Source: Enterococcus termitis (GTDB taxonomy: Bacteria > Bacillota > Bacilli > Lactobacillales > Enterococcaceae). From it: DNA of 49,713 nucleotides. Under the pieces are notes generated by a model. The model was not told the origin of the DNA. It did no database searches and saw only the letters and a program-made list of their open reading frames with translations. The stretch spans positions 1 through 49,713 of the forward strand of contig NZ_MIJY01000011.1 of assembly GCF_001730305.1 (NCBI RefSeq), read 5' to 3'. The position numbers and the translations under genes were made by a program. Below, one piece after another: positions 1 to 8,766 of the stretch; the stretch's first letter is position 1, and each line of letters opens with the position of its first letter.

Positions 1-135
1 AAAAAATCGGTTGTTGCGACCGTTCATTTATTAGTACGTATTATTTATCGGATGTTTTCCGATCAGTCCCGTTATAATGAACTTGGAGGAAGTTATTTAC
101 AAAATAGAAAGAACACTCTAACGGATAGCTGTTAA
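1..135 (+). pseudogene. 3' end of a probable IS110/IS1111-type transposase (cut by window edge)
   Basis: An open frame enters from the left edge and ends at TAA 133-135, giving 44 residues. Its core, VVATVHLLVRIIYRMFSD, resembles the helical C-terminus of IS110-family transposases, which typically have a K..VA..A...L.RIIY pattern. Only this tail is visible, so the family call rests on one short similarity and whether the gene is intact cannot be judged. It is followed closely by a terminator hairpin. Another transposase family remains possible. Confidence 0.45.
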
Positions 136-154
136 AGTGTTCTAGACCAAATTT

Positions 155-197
155 GGCTAACTACGGTTTTAGTAGGAGGTAGCCTTTTTTTGTTTTT
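155..197 (+). terminator. Terminator after the left-edge transposase tail
   Basis: GGCTA (155-159) pairs with TAGCC (180-184), with an inner CTAC/GTAG pair, and a long T-run follows from 185. It lies 20 bases after the stop of the left-edge frame. Confidence 0.7.
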
Positions 198-227
198 TTA
201 CCGTTTTAGTTTTCGTATAAAGCGTTT

Positions 228-316
228 AGCTCCAAGAAATAAGCCTAAATTCACGAAAATTGCTCTTCAAATTTTTGTGAATTCAGGCTTATTTCCGAAG
301 GAGCTGCTTTTTTATC
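228..316. terminator. Long bidirectional hairpin
   Basis: Arms 228-261 and 270-305 pair almost throughout, starting with AGCTCC/GGAGCT and including AATAAGCCT/AGGCTTATT and ATTCAC/GTGAAT. Six Ts follow on the plus strand. With a stem of about 30 bp it is much larger than a usual terminator. It could stop transcripts from the minus-strand yesN operon as well as from the left. Confidence 0.6.
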
Positions 317-334
317 GCCGTTTATTCGGGTTTA

Positions 335-375
335 GAGAGCGAAACAAAACAGATTTTTAGTTTTGTCCCGCTCTC
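335..375. terminator. Hairpin downstream of the yesN operon
   Basis: GAGAGCG (335-341) pairs with CGCTCTC (369-375) and ACAAAAC (344-350) with GTTTTGT (360-366), leaving a 2-nt internal mismatch and a 9-nt loop. It is flanked by a 20-bp direct repeat (316-335 and 378-397, 17/20 identical). It is probably a transcript end for the minus-strand operon, but no clean T-run follows. Confidence 0.45.
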
Positions 376-440
376 CTCGCTGTTTATTCGGATATAGCCC
401 CTTGAGCTAAACTAACTTTTAGTTTTATCAAAGAAGCTTT

Positions 441-1937
441 TTATTCATCATCTACAGAATGATAATGATGTTTATATTTTTCTCTAAATTCTTTAGGTGT
501 CAGATCATTCATTTTTTTGAAGAGTTGTGAGAAATAGGTACTGTTGTTAAATCCGATTTGATCGGCAATTTCATTGACGTTATCCTCTGTATACAATAAT
601 AAATTCTGTGCTTTCTTCATCCGGTATTGGTTCAAATATTGAGAAAAACTTTTTTTCGTTTCTTTTTTAAATAGCTGCCCCAAATACATGACGTTTAGAT
701 GCAGTGACTGAGCAACTGACTTCAATGTGATATCTGTCGCATAGTTGGCACGAATGCTATCGATCACCTTTTGCACATTTTCTGAATAATCATAGGTAAA
801 TTTTTCTCTAGTGATTTCTTTGATTGTAGACGTTAGGATCTCACAGAGCTTATCTGCGTTTGAAGAGTGATTGATATCATCTAGAATTTGCTGATACTCC
901 TCTTCATCTATATGATTAAACCGCCGATAAATATCCATAAACAACATAAATGTAATGTGACGAACATCTTCTGGACGAGCACCTATTTTTTGCGTTTTAG
1001 TGAAAATTTCGGTGATCGTTTCTTCTATAGTTGGAAAATCCCCTACCATCAAGGTTTTATTGAAATTAATAATATCTGTAGATAAATCAAAATCATCAGA
1101 GAAAACAGCATATAAAATATTGCTGCCACTTCTTTCATAAAACTTATGACGCTGCAGTGTTTGATTAGCTTTTTCAAAACTATCGGGTACATCCTCCCAG
1201 TCGCTGACGGTTTCTCCTATACTTAGCAACCAGTCACCGGTTTCACTCTCCAGCAGAGGATTTGTCATTAGTAATTGATTCAGCTGATACTTACTCCCTC
1301 TAAAAATATGTATCAATAAACTTTTATCGCCTAGATTACGTGAAAAATACAACGCCTGTTGCTGCTGCTTTAGCCAAGAACCTAGTTCTTGTTTTCTTTC
1401 ACGAGGAATCTCAAAGATTAGAGCTGTCCAATCTGCTTTTTCAGAATTATCAACGAATTGACTCAGCTCTTCATAATTACTGATTTCAATTTCTCCATTG
1501 ACCCATTGAGACAACAGGATCTCGCTGTACATGCCTTCTCTCGTTTCTTGTAGATTACGGCTATCCAACCTTTTTTTAGCCTTCTTGACGCTTTTCAACA
1601 GCTCCAATTTATCTACTGGCTTCATCAGATAATTGATCGCTCCCAGTTGTAAGCCACCCTTCAAAAAATCAAATTTCTGATATCCTGATAAAATCATAAA
1701 TTCAAATTGGCAAGCCTCTTTTTGCGCTGCCTCAATAAATTCAAGCCCTGTCATTTCCGGCATCGTAATATCAGTAATCACCAAATCGATTTCTTCTGAT
1801 TCCATCAAGGCCAAAGCTTCTTTCGCATTTCTGGCAGTAGCTTTGATCGAAAAGCCTTCTTCTTCCCAAGAAATGATTCTCTTTAACCCATTGACAATCA
1901 TATATTCATCATCGACTAGTAAAACATTATAGCTCAT
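441..1937 (-). CDS. yesN: YesN-type response regulator with AraC DNA-binding domain
   Basis: This 498-aa response regulator is the output partner of the adjacent sensor kinase. The N-terminus is a receiver domain with acidic residues D9/D10, probable phosphoacceptor D56 (VITDITMP), S84 and K106. The middle (about 130-390) is the poorly conserved linker typical of this family. The last 100 residues hold two AraC-type helix-turn-helix motifs, the second containing ADQIGFNNSTYFSQLFKK. The family typically activates genes for sugar or oligosaccharide uptake, and here the ABC importer upstream in the same direction is the obvious target. The start overlaps the end of yesM by 11 bases and has an AAAGGAG site. 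The signal sensed is unknown. Confidence 0.9.
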   Translation of the reverse strand: MSYNVLLVDDEYMIVNGLKRIISWEEEGFSIKATARNAKEALALMESEEIDLVITDITMPEMTGLEFIEAAQKEACQFEFMILSGYQKFDFLKGGLQLGAINYLMKPVDKLELLKSVKKAKKRLDSRNLQETREGMYSEILLSQWVNGEIEISNYEELSQFVDNSEKADWTALIFEIPRERKQELGSWLKQQQQALYFSRNLGDKSLLIHIFRGSKYQLNQLLMTNPLLESETGDWLLSIGETVSDWEDVPDSFEKANQTLQRHKFYERSGSNILYAVFSDDFDLSTDIINFNKTLMVGDFPTIEETITEIFTKTQKIGARPEDVRHITFMLFMDIYRRFNHIDEEEYQQILDDINHSSNADKLCEILTSTIKEITREKFTYDYSENVQKVIDSIRANYATDITLKSVAQSLHLNVMYLGQLFKKETKKSFSQYLNQYRMKKAQNLLLYTEDNVNEIADQIGFNNSTYFSQLFKKMNDLTPKEFREKYKHHYHSVDDE

Positions 1938-3660
1938 TTTTTTGCTCCTTTTCGAATGACAAAATAATAGTCAGCCCATTTACTTCATTTGACTTGATCT
2001 GCATCAAAAATGTTGGACTAAAATACGCACGCAACCGCTCATTGACATTTTGCAAACCGATTGAATCATGTAATTCGATTTCTTGTTGGTTCAATTTTGA
2101 TTGGATCACAGCTAACTTTTGCGCTGATATTCCCTTCCCATTGTCACGAATCATAATTTCCACACGAGCTCCGATCAACTGCGCTTTCACACTGATCGCA
2201 TTATCATTGCGAGAAAAATCGATTCCATGGACAAAATAATTTTCAATCAACGGCTGGATTGAAAACTTAGGCAGAACGAGTGTTTTCAACGCATCATCGA
2301 TTTCAAAATGATAAGCAACCCGATCAGGATACCTCATTTGATACAAGTAAACATACTTCTCACAAAAGCTCAATTCTTTTTCTAACGTAGTTGTTTTCGC
2401 CTGGTCTGTATTATTTCTTAATAGCGTAGAAAAAGCATAGACAACATCTGCCAGCTCTTCGCTTCCTTCACTTAATGCGTACATTCGTATATATTCCAAT
2501 GTATTGTATAAAAAGTGTGGGCTGATTTGCGATTGTAATGCTCTCATGTGAGCATCCTGTTGTTTGATTTCTAATTTGTAGATATCAGAAATGTACTGCT
2601 CGATATTATCCAGCATTGTGTTGATTCCTTTTGATAGCTCTTTTAATTCAAATTGAGTAGCTTGTTCATCAATCCGCGTATTTACATCCCCTTGTGTAAC
2701 AAGCGCCATCGAATCCATAATGATATCTACTTGCTGTGAATACTTTGTAAACGTATGGTAGAGCAAATACAAAAGAATCAAAATCAGCACTCCGCCTCCC
2801 AGCATTAAAATGCGCAAATCAAGCAAGACAGTCTTAATGATCGTCTCCTTTGAAATCGTCACTAAAATGTTAAAACCGCTCGGTGTCTCTAAATGCGCTA
2901 ATAAATTATTTTCTGTCAGCGACTGAATCGGCAATGCCGACGTTTTTTTCATTTGCTGTTGGATCAGCTGTTGATCGCTTTTATCCGTAATCTCAGTGTA
3001 AGCCAAAAGCGGGTAGCCTGTATTCGAAAATACATACGCTGACAATCCATTAAATGTGGTTAAATGAATCAGACTGTCAATAATGTCCTGCTTGGAAAAC
3101 GCCAAGTAAAAACTGCCTAGAACCTCTGATGTCACTGGATTAATGATGGGATAGGATAAATAAAATGTATTATCCAGACTTGGTGTACCTGCATCTTTTT
3201 TCCCGCTTTTATTTTCAGCAGTGGACAAGTAATAGCCATCATAATTATTTAAAACAATAATGATCGATTCAATGTTGTCATACATCGTATAAAAGTTTTT
3301 GACTTGACTAGGTAAAAATAAATAGTTCCCCGTTTTCAACTGCTGGTCATAAGAATAATCCAAATAATCGGAAATCGAAGAATCCATATAACTGTTTAAG
3401 CTATTGATCTTATCTTGATTATCTGTCAATCCATTCAAAATGGTTTTTCCTTGTAAATTTTTGTCATTGATCGATTGATTGATCATATCGACCGCTTCTT
3501 GAGTTGTTGTTTCACCCCTGCCCATCGACTGCCAATAGGTATTCAGTCCGATACTGACCATACCTACTAAAATCAAAGAGACAAGAATCAGTGCATAGTT
3601 TTTCAGCAGGCGGTTCAATAACGTTTTTTTATAAATAGCCAGAGGTGGTCTTTTACGCAT
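1927..3660 (-). CDS. yesM: YesM-type sensor histidine kinase
   Basis: A 577-aa membrane kinase. A transmembrane segment at about 22-40 is followed by a large extracellular sensing region (about 45-275), a second transmembrane segment (about 282-302) and a HAMP-like linker (about 303-360). The HisKA_7TM/LytS-type phosphorylation site is QISPHFLYNTLEY with H382, and the ATPase domain carries PLIENYFVHG and DNGKG. It overlaps yesL by 8 bases and yesN by 11, so all three are translationally coupled. By family knowledge it senses an extracellular carbohydrate, perhaps through the neighbouring solute-binding protein, and phosphorylates YesN. That link is inferred from position. Confidence 0.9.
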   Translation of the reverse strand: MRKRPPLAIYKKTLLNRLLKNYALILVSLILVGMVSIGLNTYWQSMGRGETTTQEAVDMINQSINDKNLQGKTILNGLTDNQDKINSLNSYMDSSISDYLDYSYDQQLKTGNYLFLPSQVKNFYTMYDNIESIIIVLNNYDGYYLSTAENKSGKKDAGTPSLDNTFYLSYPIINPVTSEVLGSFYLAFSKQDIIDSLIHLTTFNGLSAYVFSNTGYPLLAYTEITDKSDQQLIQQQMKKTSALPIQSLTENNLLAHLETPSGFNILVTISKETIIKTVLLDLRILMLGGGVLILILLYLLYHTFTKYSQQVDIIMDSMALVTQGDVNTRIDEQATQFELKELSKGINTMLDNIEQYISDIYKLEIKQQDAHMRALQSQISPHFLYNTLEYIRMYALSEGSEELADVVYAFSTLLRNNTDQAKTTTLEKELSFCEKYVYLYQMRYPDRVAYHFEIDDALKTLVLPKFSIQPLIENYFVHGIDFSRNDNAISVKAQLIGARVEIMIRDNGKGISAQKLAVIQSKLNQQEIELHDSIGLQNVNERLRAYFSPTFLMQIKSNEVNGLTIILSFEKEQKNEL

Positions 3661-4267
3661 AAGCCTCTAAGCGCTGGTCGATCGTTTGGCGCCATGATTT
3701 AGTTGCTGTAAAGCTCCAAATTTGAATCATAGAAAATGTTCCAAATAGAAACAGTCCTTTGTATTTCCAAGTGATCAACAAAATCAAACTAATACCGATC
3801 GCGATTTTCAAAAGATTCATAAAACTGGATAGCGTTGAAATAACAGCTAGCTTTATTAAATTAAACAAGCTGATCTCATAATAACTATCCAATAATAACG
3901 TATATTGAAAAGTAACTAGCGCATAAATCATTCCAAAAACTAAAATAAAATCAATGACCAAAAAGAGCAGACCTTGAATCTGTACAGATAAAAATAAATT
4001 GTATCCCAAAATCGTCAATACTATGCCCAAACCATAAAATAGCAAATTCCCCCTAAGTAGATTCTGTTTAAAACTGCTCCAACCTTCTTTTAAAGTGATT
4101 TCCTTATAATGAAATTCATGGCGAACAAACAATTCATTAACTGTCTTAAAGGCTGGTCCGACACCCAAAATAAGCAACCCACAACAGCTAAACAGCCAGA
4201 AGAACAGATTTAATTTTATAATCACCCATATTTTGATAAATAATGTTTCTAATGCTTTTCCGACCAT
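3653..4267 (-). CDS. yesL: YesL-like DUF624 membrane protein
   Basis: A 204-aa hydrophobic protein with about five predicted membrane segments, for example WVIIKLNLFFWLFSCCGLLI near the N-terminus. DUF624/YesL proteins habitually sit between Lpl-type sugar importers and YesMN systems, as here, but their biochemical role is not established. The start has a GGAG site 9 bases upstream, and the 3' end overlaps yesM by 8 bases. It is separated from lplA by a terminator-like hairpin, so it may be expressed partly by read-through. Confidence 0.8.
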   Translation of the reverse strand: MVGKALETLFIKIWVIIKLNLFFWLFSCCGLLILGVGPAFKTVNELFVRHEFHYKEITLKEGWSSFKQNLLRGNLLFYGLGIVLTILGYNLFLSVQIQGLLFLVIDFILVFGMIYALVTFQYTLLLDSYYEISLFNLIKLAVISTLSSFMNLLKIAIGISLILLITWKYKGLFLFGTFSMIQIWSFTATKSWRQTIDQRLEAYA

Positions 4268-4375
4268 CTTCTCCGCTCCTTCTCTTCTACTATAATAAAT
4301 AACTCTTACAATTATGCCAACTAAAAGACCATATCGTATATAAGATACGCATTTTTATTGTCGTTCATTTTTAAA

Positions 4376-4418
4376 AGAACCAAGTAACGACGATAAATTA
4401 TCGAAATCACTTGGTTCT
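4376..4418 (-). terminator. Internal terminator or attenuator between lplA and yesL
   Basis: AGAACCAAGT (4376-4385) pairs with ACTTGGTTCT (4409-4418). The loop contains a second perfect inverted repeat, CGATAA-A-TTATCG. On the minus strand TTTTAAAAA follows. It begins 16 bases after the lplA stop, so it probably sets abundant importer mRNA against scarcer regulator mRNA. Confidence 0.7.
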
Positions 4419-4433
4419 CTGTCCGCACAAGCT

Positions 4434-5897
4434 CTATTTTTTCAAGAACTCATCGTATTGTTTTTGCATTTCAGTTTGGACTTTTTCATATCCAGCATTG
4501 TCCAATGCTTCTTTTAATTTTGGAATCGTTACTTCTGGATCGACCGTTCCCGTATTTAAACCATCTAGATACTGACTCATCACGTTAGCGATATTACTTA
4601 GTTCTGTTTTCACGCTTGTTGTAACAAAGTTAAAGCCCAAGATCGGTGATGTTTCAGCTTCAGCGATAGATTCATCACGTTTTTTGATCATTTCATCTGT
4701 AATTGTATCTTGGGTGTATAAAATCTTATTGTTGCCTGTATTCCATGCAGATAGATGTGTATTTGGTTTATAGCCATCCAATAGTTTGATCTTATCCTCT
4801 TTATCAGGAATTTTTTCCCAAGCTTCCCCTTCGATTCCCCAAACTAAGCCATTTAGCAATTCTGGATCACTATTTATTTCACCTAAAACTTCCACTGCTT
4901 TTTCTTTATTTTTAGACGTATTTGACACAACAAAATTTGCCATTTGTGCTTGAGCTGTAGATTTCAATGGTGTCGTAAATGCTTTTGAAACAAGCTCTTG
5001 ACCCGCAGCGTTACTTAAAATCGTGTCACCATAATCATAAGGCCCTTGCGTTTCTTGGCGGATGAACCACGTATTCCCTTCTAATGGAAACTCTGTATTA
5101 CTTGTAGCAGCGTCCGAAGGGATATATCCTGCTTTGTACCATTTGTTCATTGTTTTCAGCACTTCAACAAAATCTTTATTTTCATATTGATTGATGATTT
5201 TACTTGTGTCTCCATTCAAATCAACAGCAAACGGATAGCCGTTACCAATCGGAAAATCAAAATTACCTTGCGCTTTAAACCCTTGCCCAATCGCAAATGC
5301 AGCAATATTTGGCTCTTTTTCATGGAATGTCTTCAAAACACTTTCGGCATCTTCATAGGATTCGATATCATCAATCGACAGGTCATATTTGTCCAAGTAT
5401 TGCTTATTAAAAGTCAAAACTTGTTGGGAATAAACATTGCCGTTTACAGGGAACGCATACAGTTTCCCATCTACTAAATTCCCTTTAATATACGCTTCAT
5501 CTAATTGATCATACGCATCTTTCACAAATTTAGGAGCCAATTCTGTTAGATCAGCAAATGCCCCTTTTTGTGCATTCGGTACATAGTTATCAGCAAATGC
5601 AATATCGTAATTTTCACCAGAAGATACAATTACACTCATTTTCTTTTCATAGTCGCCCCAGCCAATATACTGAATATTCAACTTAGCTCCTGTTTTCTCT
5701 TCTAGACGCTTATTTGCCACGTCCATTAGCGCATCATAATTTTCTGGTTTATCGCCGATTTGATACATCAATAAAGTATTTTCATCTGATTTATTGCTGC
5801 TGCTCGCTGTCTTATCCTTGCTGCCGCCACATGCCGTCAAAGCACCTAAAAGAACAACTGCAGTGCTCAATCCGACTACTTTTTTCCACGTTTTCAT
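4434..5897 (-). CDS. lplA: LplA-like extracellular solute-binding lipoprotein
   Basis: A 487-aa family 1 solute-binding lipoprotein of an ABC carbohydrate importer. The signal peptide ends in the lipobox LTAC with C23 as the lipidated residue, followed by a GGSKDK linker. The length (about 490) and C-terminal style fit the LplA/YtcQ group that binds complex oligosaccharides. The ATG at 5897 was chosen because GGGAGGA lies 7 bases upstream; a longer TTG start would translate that site itself. No ATPase gene is nearby, as is normal for this importer class, which shares an MsmX-type ATPase encoded elsewhere. The ligand cannot be deduced. Confidence 0.92.
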   Translation of the reverse strand: MKTWKKVVGLSTAVVLLGALTACGGSKDKTASSSNKSDENTLLMYQIGDKPENYDALMDVANKRLEEKTGAKLNIQYIGWGDYEKKMSVIVSSGENYDIAFADNYVPNAQKGAFADLTELAPKFVKDAYDQLDEAYIKGNLVDGKLYAFPVNGNVYSQQVLTFNKQYLDKYDLSIDDIESYEDAESVLKTFHEKEPNIAAFAIGQGFKAQGNFDFPIGNGYPFAVDLNGDTSKIINQYENKDFVEVLKTMNKWYKAGYIPSDAATSNTEFPLEGNTWFIRQETQGPYDYGDTILSNAAGQELVSKAFTTPLKSTAQAQMANFVVSNTSKNKEKAVEVLGEINSDPELLNGLVWGIEGEAWEKIPDKEDKIKLLDGYKPNTHLSAWNTGNNKILYTQDTITDEMIKKRDESIAEAETSPILGFNFVTTSVKTELSNIANVMSQYLDGLNTGTVDPEVTIPKLKEALDNAGYEKVQTEMQKQYDEFLKK

Positions 5898-5922
5898 CTT
5901 TGTTCCTCCCAATTTATATGTT

Positions 5923-6843
5923 TTATTCTTTGACTCCGCCTATTGTCAAACCTTTTACAAAATATTTTTGGAAAAATGGATAACTCACCGCAATCGGTAA
6001 GGTAGAGATTACAACGATCGCCATTCGAGCTGATTCCCCTGGAATTGCCGCCATCCCACCAGACAACTGACTGCTAGCACCTGCATTTTGAGTTAAATAT
6101 TGAATATTATTTTGAATCTTCATCAATAAATACTGTAAAGGTACTAAGCTATCTTTTTGAATATACAATAACGCATTGAACCAGTCATTCCAATAACCTA
6201 ACGCCGCAAACAAACTAATTGTTGCGATCCCCGGAACAGCTAACGGCAACACAATTTGCACAAAAATCCGCAATTCTGATGCCCCATCGATCCGAGCTGA
6301 TTCAATGATCGAATCTGAAACGGAACGTTTGAAAAATGTTCGCATCACAATAATATTAAACGGGCTGACTGCCATCGGCAAGATCAACGCCCAAATCGTA
6401 TCCTTCAATTGTAGTAAGTTCGTCATGACCAAATAATTTGCTACCATCCCTGGTGAAAACAACATCGTAATCAAACAAAAAACGGTAAAGAAACGACGAA
6501 ATGGAAAATTAGATCTAGAAATCACATATGCATACAAGGAAGTCGCTGTACTATTGATCACTGTTCCCAAAACAGTCACTAACACCGTCACCATCAAGGC
6601 CTGAATAATTTTTTCATTCATCTGTCCAAATAAATACGTATAACCAAAAAAACTAAATTCTTTCGGCCAAAAACTATATCCATAAGTGGCTAATGCTGTT
6701 TCATTCGTAAATGAAATCGCCACAACGAATAAAAATGGCAAGACACAAGAAAGAGCAAAAACAGCAATCAACAGATTGAAAAACAGGTTGACCGGTTTAT
6801 TAAACGAACGAATTTCTACTTTTGAAACGGGCTTTTTCCTCAA
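5923..6843 (-). CDS. lplC: LplC/YtcP-like sugar ABC permease
   Basis: A 306-aa inner-membrane permease with six predicted spans. The EAA loop that contacts the ATPase reads ESARIDGASELRIFVQIVLP (about 181-200). It is the second permease of the heterodimeric channel, alongside the gene just upstream (15-base gap). The start is best placed at TTG 6843, about 8-10 bases after AAGGAGGAG; the in-frame GTG at 6852 almost touches the Shine-Dalgarno and is less likely. A gap of 25 bases leads to lplA. Confidence 0.9.
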   Translation of the reverse strand: MRKKPVSKVEIRSFNKPVNLFFNLLIAVFALSCVLPFLFVVAISFTNETALATYGYSFWPKEFSFFGYTYLFGQMNEKIIQALMVTVLVTVLGTVINSTATSLYAYVISRSNFPFRRFFTVFCLITMLFSPGMVANYLVMTNLLQLKDTIWALILPMAVSPFNIIVMRTFFKRSVSDSIIESARIDGASELRIFVQIVLPLAVPGIATISLFAALGYWNDWFNALLYIQKDSLVPLQYLLMKIQNNIQYLTQNAGASSQLSGGMAAIPGESARMAIVVISTLPIAVSYPFFQKYFVKGLTIGGVKE

Positions 6844-6858
6844 TGTTTTCACTCCTCC

Positions 6859-7806
6859 TTAGAATAATGCCGATTCATTGTCAAATCGACGAACGATTCC
6901 ATTCGTAACCATCAGCAAAACAAAGCCGACAGTCGATTGATATAACCCAGCTGCTGCGGTCATTCCGATATCTCCTGTTGCAGTCAGTCCATTAAAAATA
7001 TACGTATCTAAAACAGACGTAACCTCATACAATGAACCCGAATTTCGTGGCACATTATAAAACAGCCCAAAGTCGGCTCTAAAAATATTTCCTACAGCCA
7101 AAATCGTCATAATCGTCATCAATGGTAATAATTGTGGAATCGTAACATTTTTTATCTGCTGCCATTTACTGGCTCCATCCACCATTGCAGCTTCATAATA
7201 CGTAGGATCGATCCCCATGACCGAAGCAAAATAAATGATACTGTTATAGCCGATTCCTTTCCACGTGCCAATAAAGACTAAAATAAACGGCCAAAATTTA
7301 GGCTCGCTGTACCAATTGATTGGCGTTCCACCACGACTTACAATCCATTGATTGAACATCCCTTTATCCGGACTTAAAAAGGCATAAACAAAATATCCGA
7401 TAATTACCCATGATAAAAAGTACGGCAGCAATGACATCGTTTGATACACTTTCACCAAACGTTTATTCCGTAATTCACTCATCACGATTGCAAAAAATAC
7501 AGAAATGACAAGGTTCAAAGTAATAAAGGTCACGTTGTACAACACTGTATTTTTCGTAATCAAAAAGGCATCATTGGAAGAAAATAAAAATTTGAAGTTC
7601 TCAAAACCAACCCAAGGACTCTCCTTTAAACTAGCGATAAAACCATCTGGGGAAATATGGAAGTCTTTGAACGCCACGACATTGGTCAACACTGGAATAT
7701 AAAAGAAAAAAATCATCCAAACCATCGCTGGAATCGCCATTAAAATCAGTGCTTTATAACGCCAAATATTCGAAAAGAAAACCGCTCGTTTTGACTTTCT
7801 TCTCAT
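6859..7806 (-). CDS. lplB: LplB-like sugar ABC permease
   Basis: A 315-aa permease with six predicted spans and an EAA loop YEAAMVDGASKWQQIKNVTI (about 204-223). It is the first gene of the minus-strand importer operon. ATG 7806 was chosen because AAAGGAG lies 8 bases upstream; an earlier TTG would read through that site. Together with LplC it forms the membrane channel for the LplA-bound sugar. The promoter region upstream holds a cre site and an inverted repeat. Confidence 0.9.
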   Translation of the reverse strand: MRRKSKRAVFFSNIWRYKALILMAIPAMVWMIFFFYIPVLTNVVAFKDFHISPDGFIASLKESPWVGFENFKFLFSSNDAFLITKNTVLYNVTFITLNLVISVFFAIVMSELRNKRLVKVYQTMSLLPYFLSWVIIGYFVYAFLSPDKGMFNQWIVSRGGTPINWYSEPKFWPFILVFIGTWKGIGYNSIIYFASVMGIDPTYYEAAMVDGASKWQQIKNVTIPQLLPLMTIMTILAVGNIFRADFGLFYNVPRNSGSLYEVTSVLDTYIFNGLTATGDIGMTAAAGLYQSTVGFVLLMVTNGIVRRFDNESALF

Positions 7807-7843
7807 CAGCTCAACTCCTTTCTTCAATTTGTTTCACATTCGA

Positions 7844-7858
7844 ATTATAGCGCTTTCA
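7844..7858 (-). promoter_or_regulatory. Promoter -10 with overlapping cre site (lpl operon)
   Basis: On the minus strand TGAAAGCGCTATAA (7845-7858) matches the cre consensus TGWAANCGNTNWCA at 13 of 14 positions and overlaps a perfect -10, TATAAT (7844-7849). The -35 at 17 bases (TTCTTA) is poor, which fits a promoter needing an activator such as YesN. CcpA repression by blocking RNA polymerase is the likely effect. Confidence 0.65.
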
Positions 7859-7867
7859 AACTAAAAT

Positions 7868-7894
7868 AAGAATAAACAAAATATAGTTATTCTT
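7868..7894. promoter_or_regulatory. Inverted repeat upstream of the lpl promoter, possible YesN site
   Basis: AAGAATAAAC (7868-7877) and GTTATTCTT (7886-7894) form a near-perfect inverted repeat just upstream of and across the weak -35 region. This is where an AraC-type activator would bind, so YesN is the candidate by position only. The rest of 7895-8070 shows no convincing gene or site. Confidence 0.4.
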
Positions 7895-8073
7895 ATAAAA
7901 AATATAGATAGCATTTAGGCAAATAAACACCAAAACCTATCAAAACTGCAGCATTCCCGGAAATGTCCTTGTTGTTTTACTGGAATATCTCCAAACAACG
8001 AATGCTTTGATGAAAATCACTTTTAACCATTAAAATCGTTGTCATCACTGTTTTTAAATCAAGGCATACAAAT

Positions 8074-8121
8074 AAGCCTAGGCTCTACCAATCGATCTGG
8101 CGGAGCCTAAGCTTGCTTTTT
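8074..8121. terminator. Terminator after the methyltransferase gene (bidirectional)
   Basis: AAGCCTAGGCTC (8074-8085) pairs with GAGCCTAAGCTT (8103-8114) with one mismatch. A T-run follows on the plus strand at 8116-8121 and a shorter T-rich stretch follows on the minus strand. It ends the minus-strand 9357-8154 operon. Confidence 0.65.
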
Positions 8122-8153
8122 TAGTCTTTGACCAATGTAAACACTAAAATCAA

Positions 8154-8756
8154 TTATTCCTTCACACTTTTCAAGATATAATAACCCTTGTCCTTTGTGA
8201 CAATTTCTACATTGCCAAAGACTTCGTTCATTTTTTTCTCTGCACTAGGTGCTCCCTGCTTCTTCTGAATGACTACAGTTAATGTACCTCCTGTGACAAG
8301 CAGTGAATGGGCTTCACTTAAAATCTCATGCACGACTTTTTTCCCTGCACGAATCGGCGGATTACTAATGATTGCAGCATATTGTTGTTCATGAACGTCG
8401 GCATAAATATTTGATGTATGGATATCGACATTTTCTATCTGGTTTTTCTTTGCATTTTCTTGCGCTAACGCCACTGCTCGTTGATTGACGTCGATCATCT
8501 CAACTGTTCTACCGCTTAATGAAGCCAACGTTAAGCCAATTGGACCATAGCCGCAGCCAACGTCTAACATCTTGCCCTCCTGCAATTCTTCCCAGTCAAA
8601 AGCATCGATCAATACACGAGAACCATAATCCACTGTATTGCGTGAAAATACTCCGCTATCAGTCAAAAACTGGAACTTCTTCCCTCTTAATTCAAACGAC
8701 CACTGCTCTAAGTCATGAGCAAGATCTGGATTTTCTGTATAATAATGATTTCCCAT
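8154..8756 (-). CDS. RsmC/YbxB-like class I SAM methyltransferase
   Basis: A 200-aa protein of the MTS family (Pfam PF05175), which contains RsmC-type rRNA guanine-N2 methyltransferases. SAM-binding motif I is LDVGCGYGPIG (about 64-74) and the catalytic motif IV is NPPIRAGK (132-139), the N-P-P pattern of N-methyltransferases. The length matches the short single-domain Firmicute form (YbxB) rather than two-domain E. coli RsmC. It lies 10 bases downstream of the GDSL gene and is probably co-transcribed with it. The substrate is inferred from the family only. Confidence 0.82.
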   Translation of the reverse strand: MGNHYYTENPDLAHDLEQWSFELRGKKFQFLTDSGVFSRNTVDYGSRVLIDAFDWEELQEGKMLDVGCGYGPIGLTLASLSGRTVEMIDVNQRAVALAQENAKKNQIENVDIHTSNIYADVHEQQYAAIISNPPIRAGKKVVHEILSEAHSLLVTGGTLTVVIQKKQGAPSAEKKMNEVFGNVEIVTKDKGYYILKSVKE

Positions 8757-8766
8757 TTTCTTCTTC

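Noticed and set aside
1994-2239. Plus-strand frames within yesM and elsewhere opposite long genes
   Set aside because: They are shadows of well-supported genes, with no ribosome site or family pattern.
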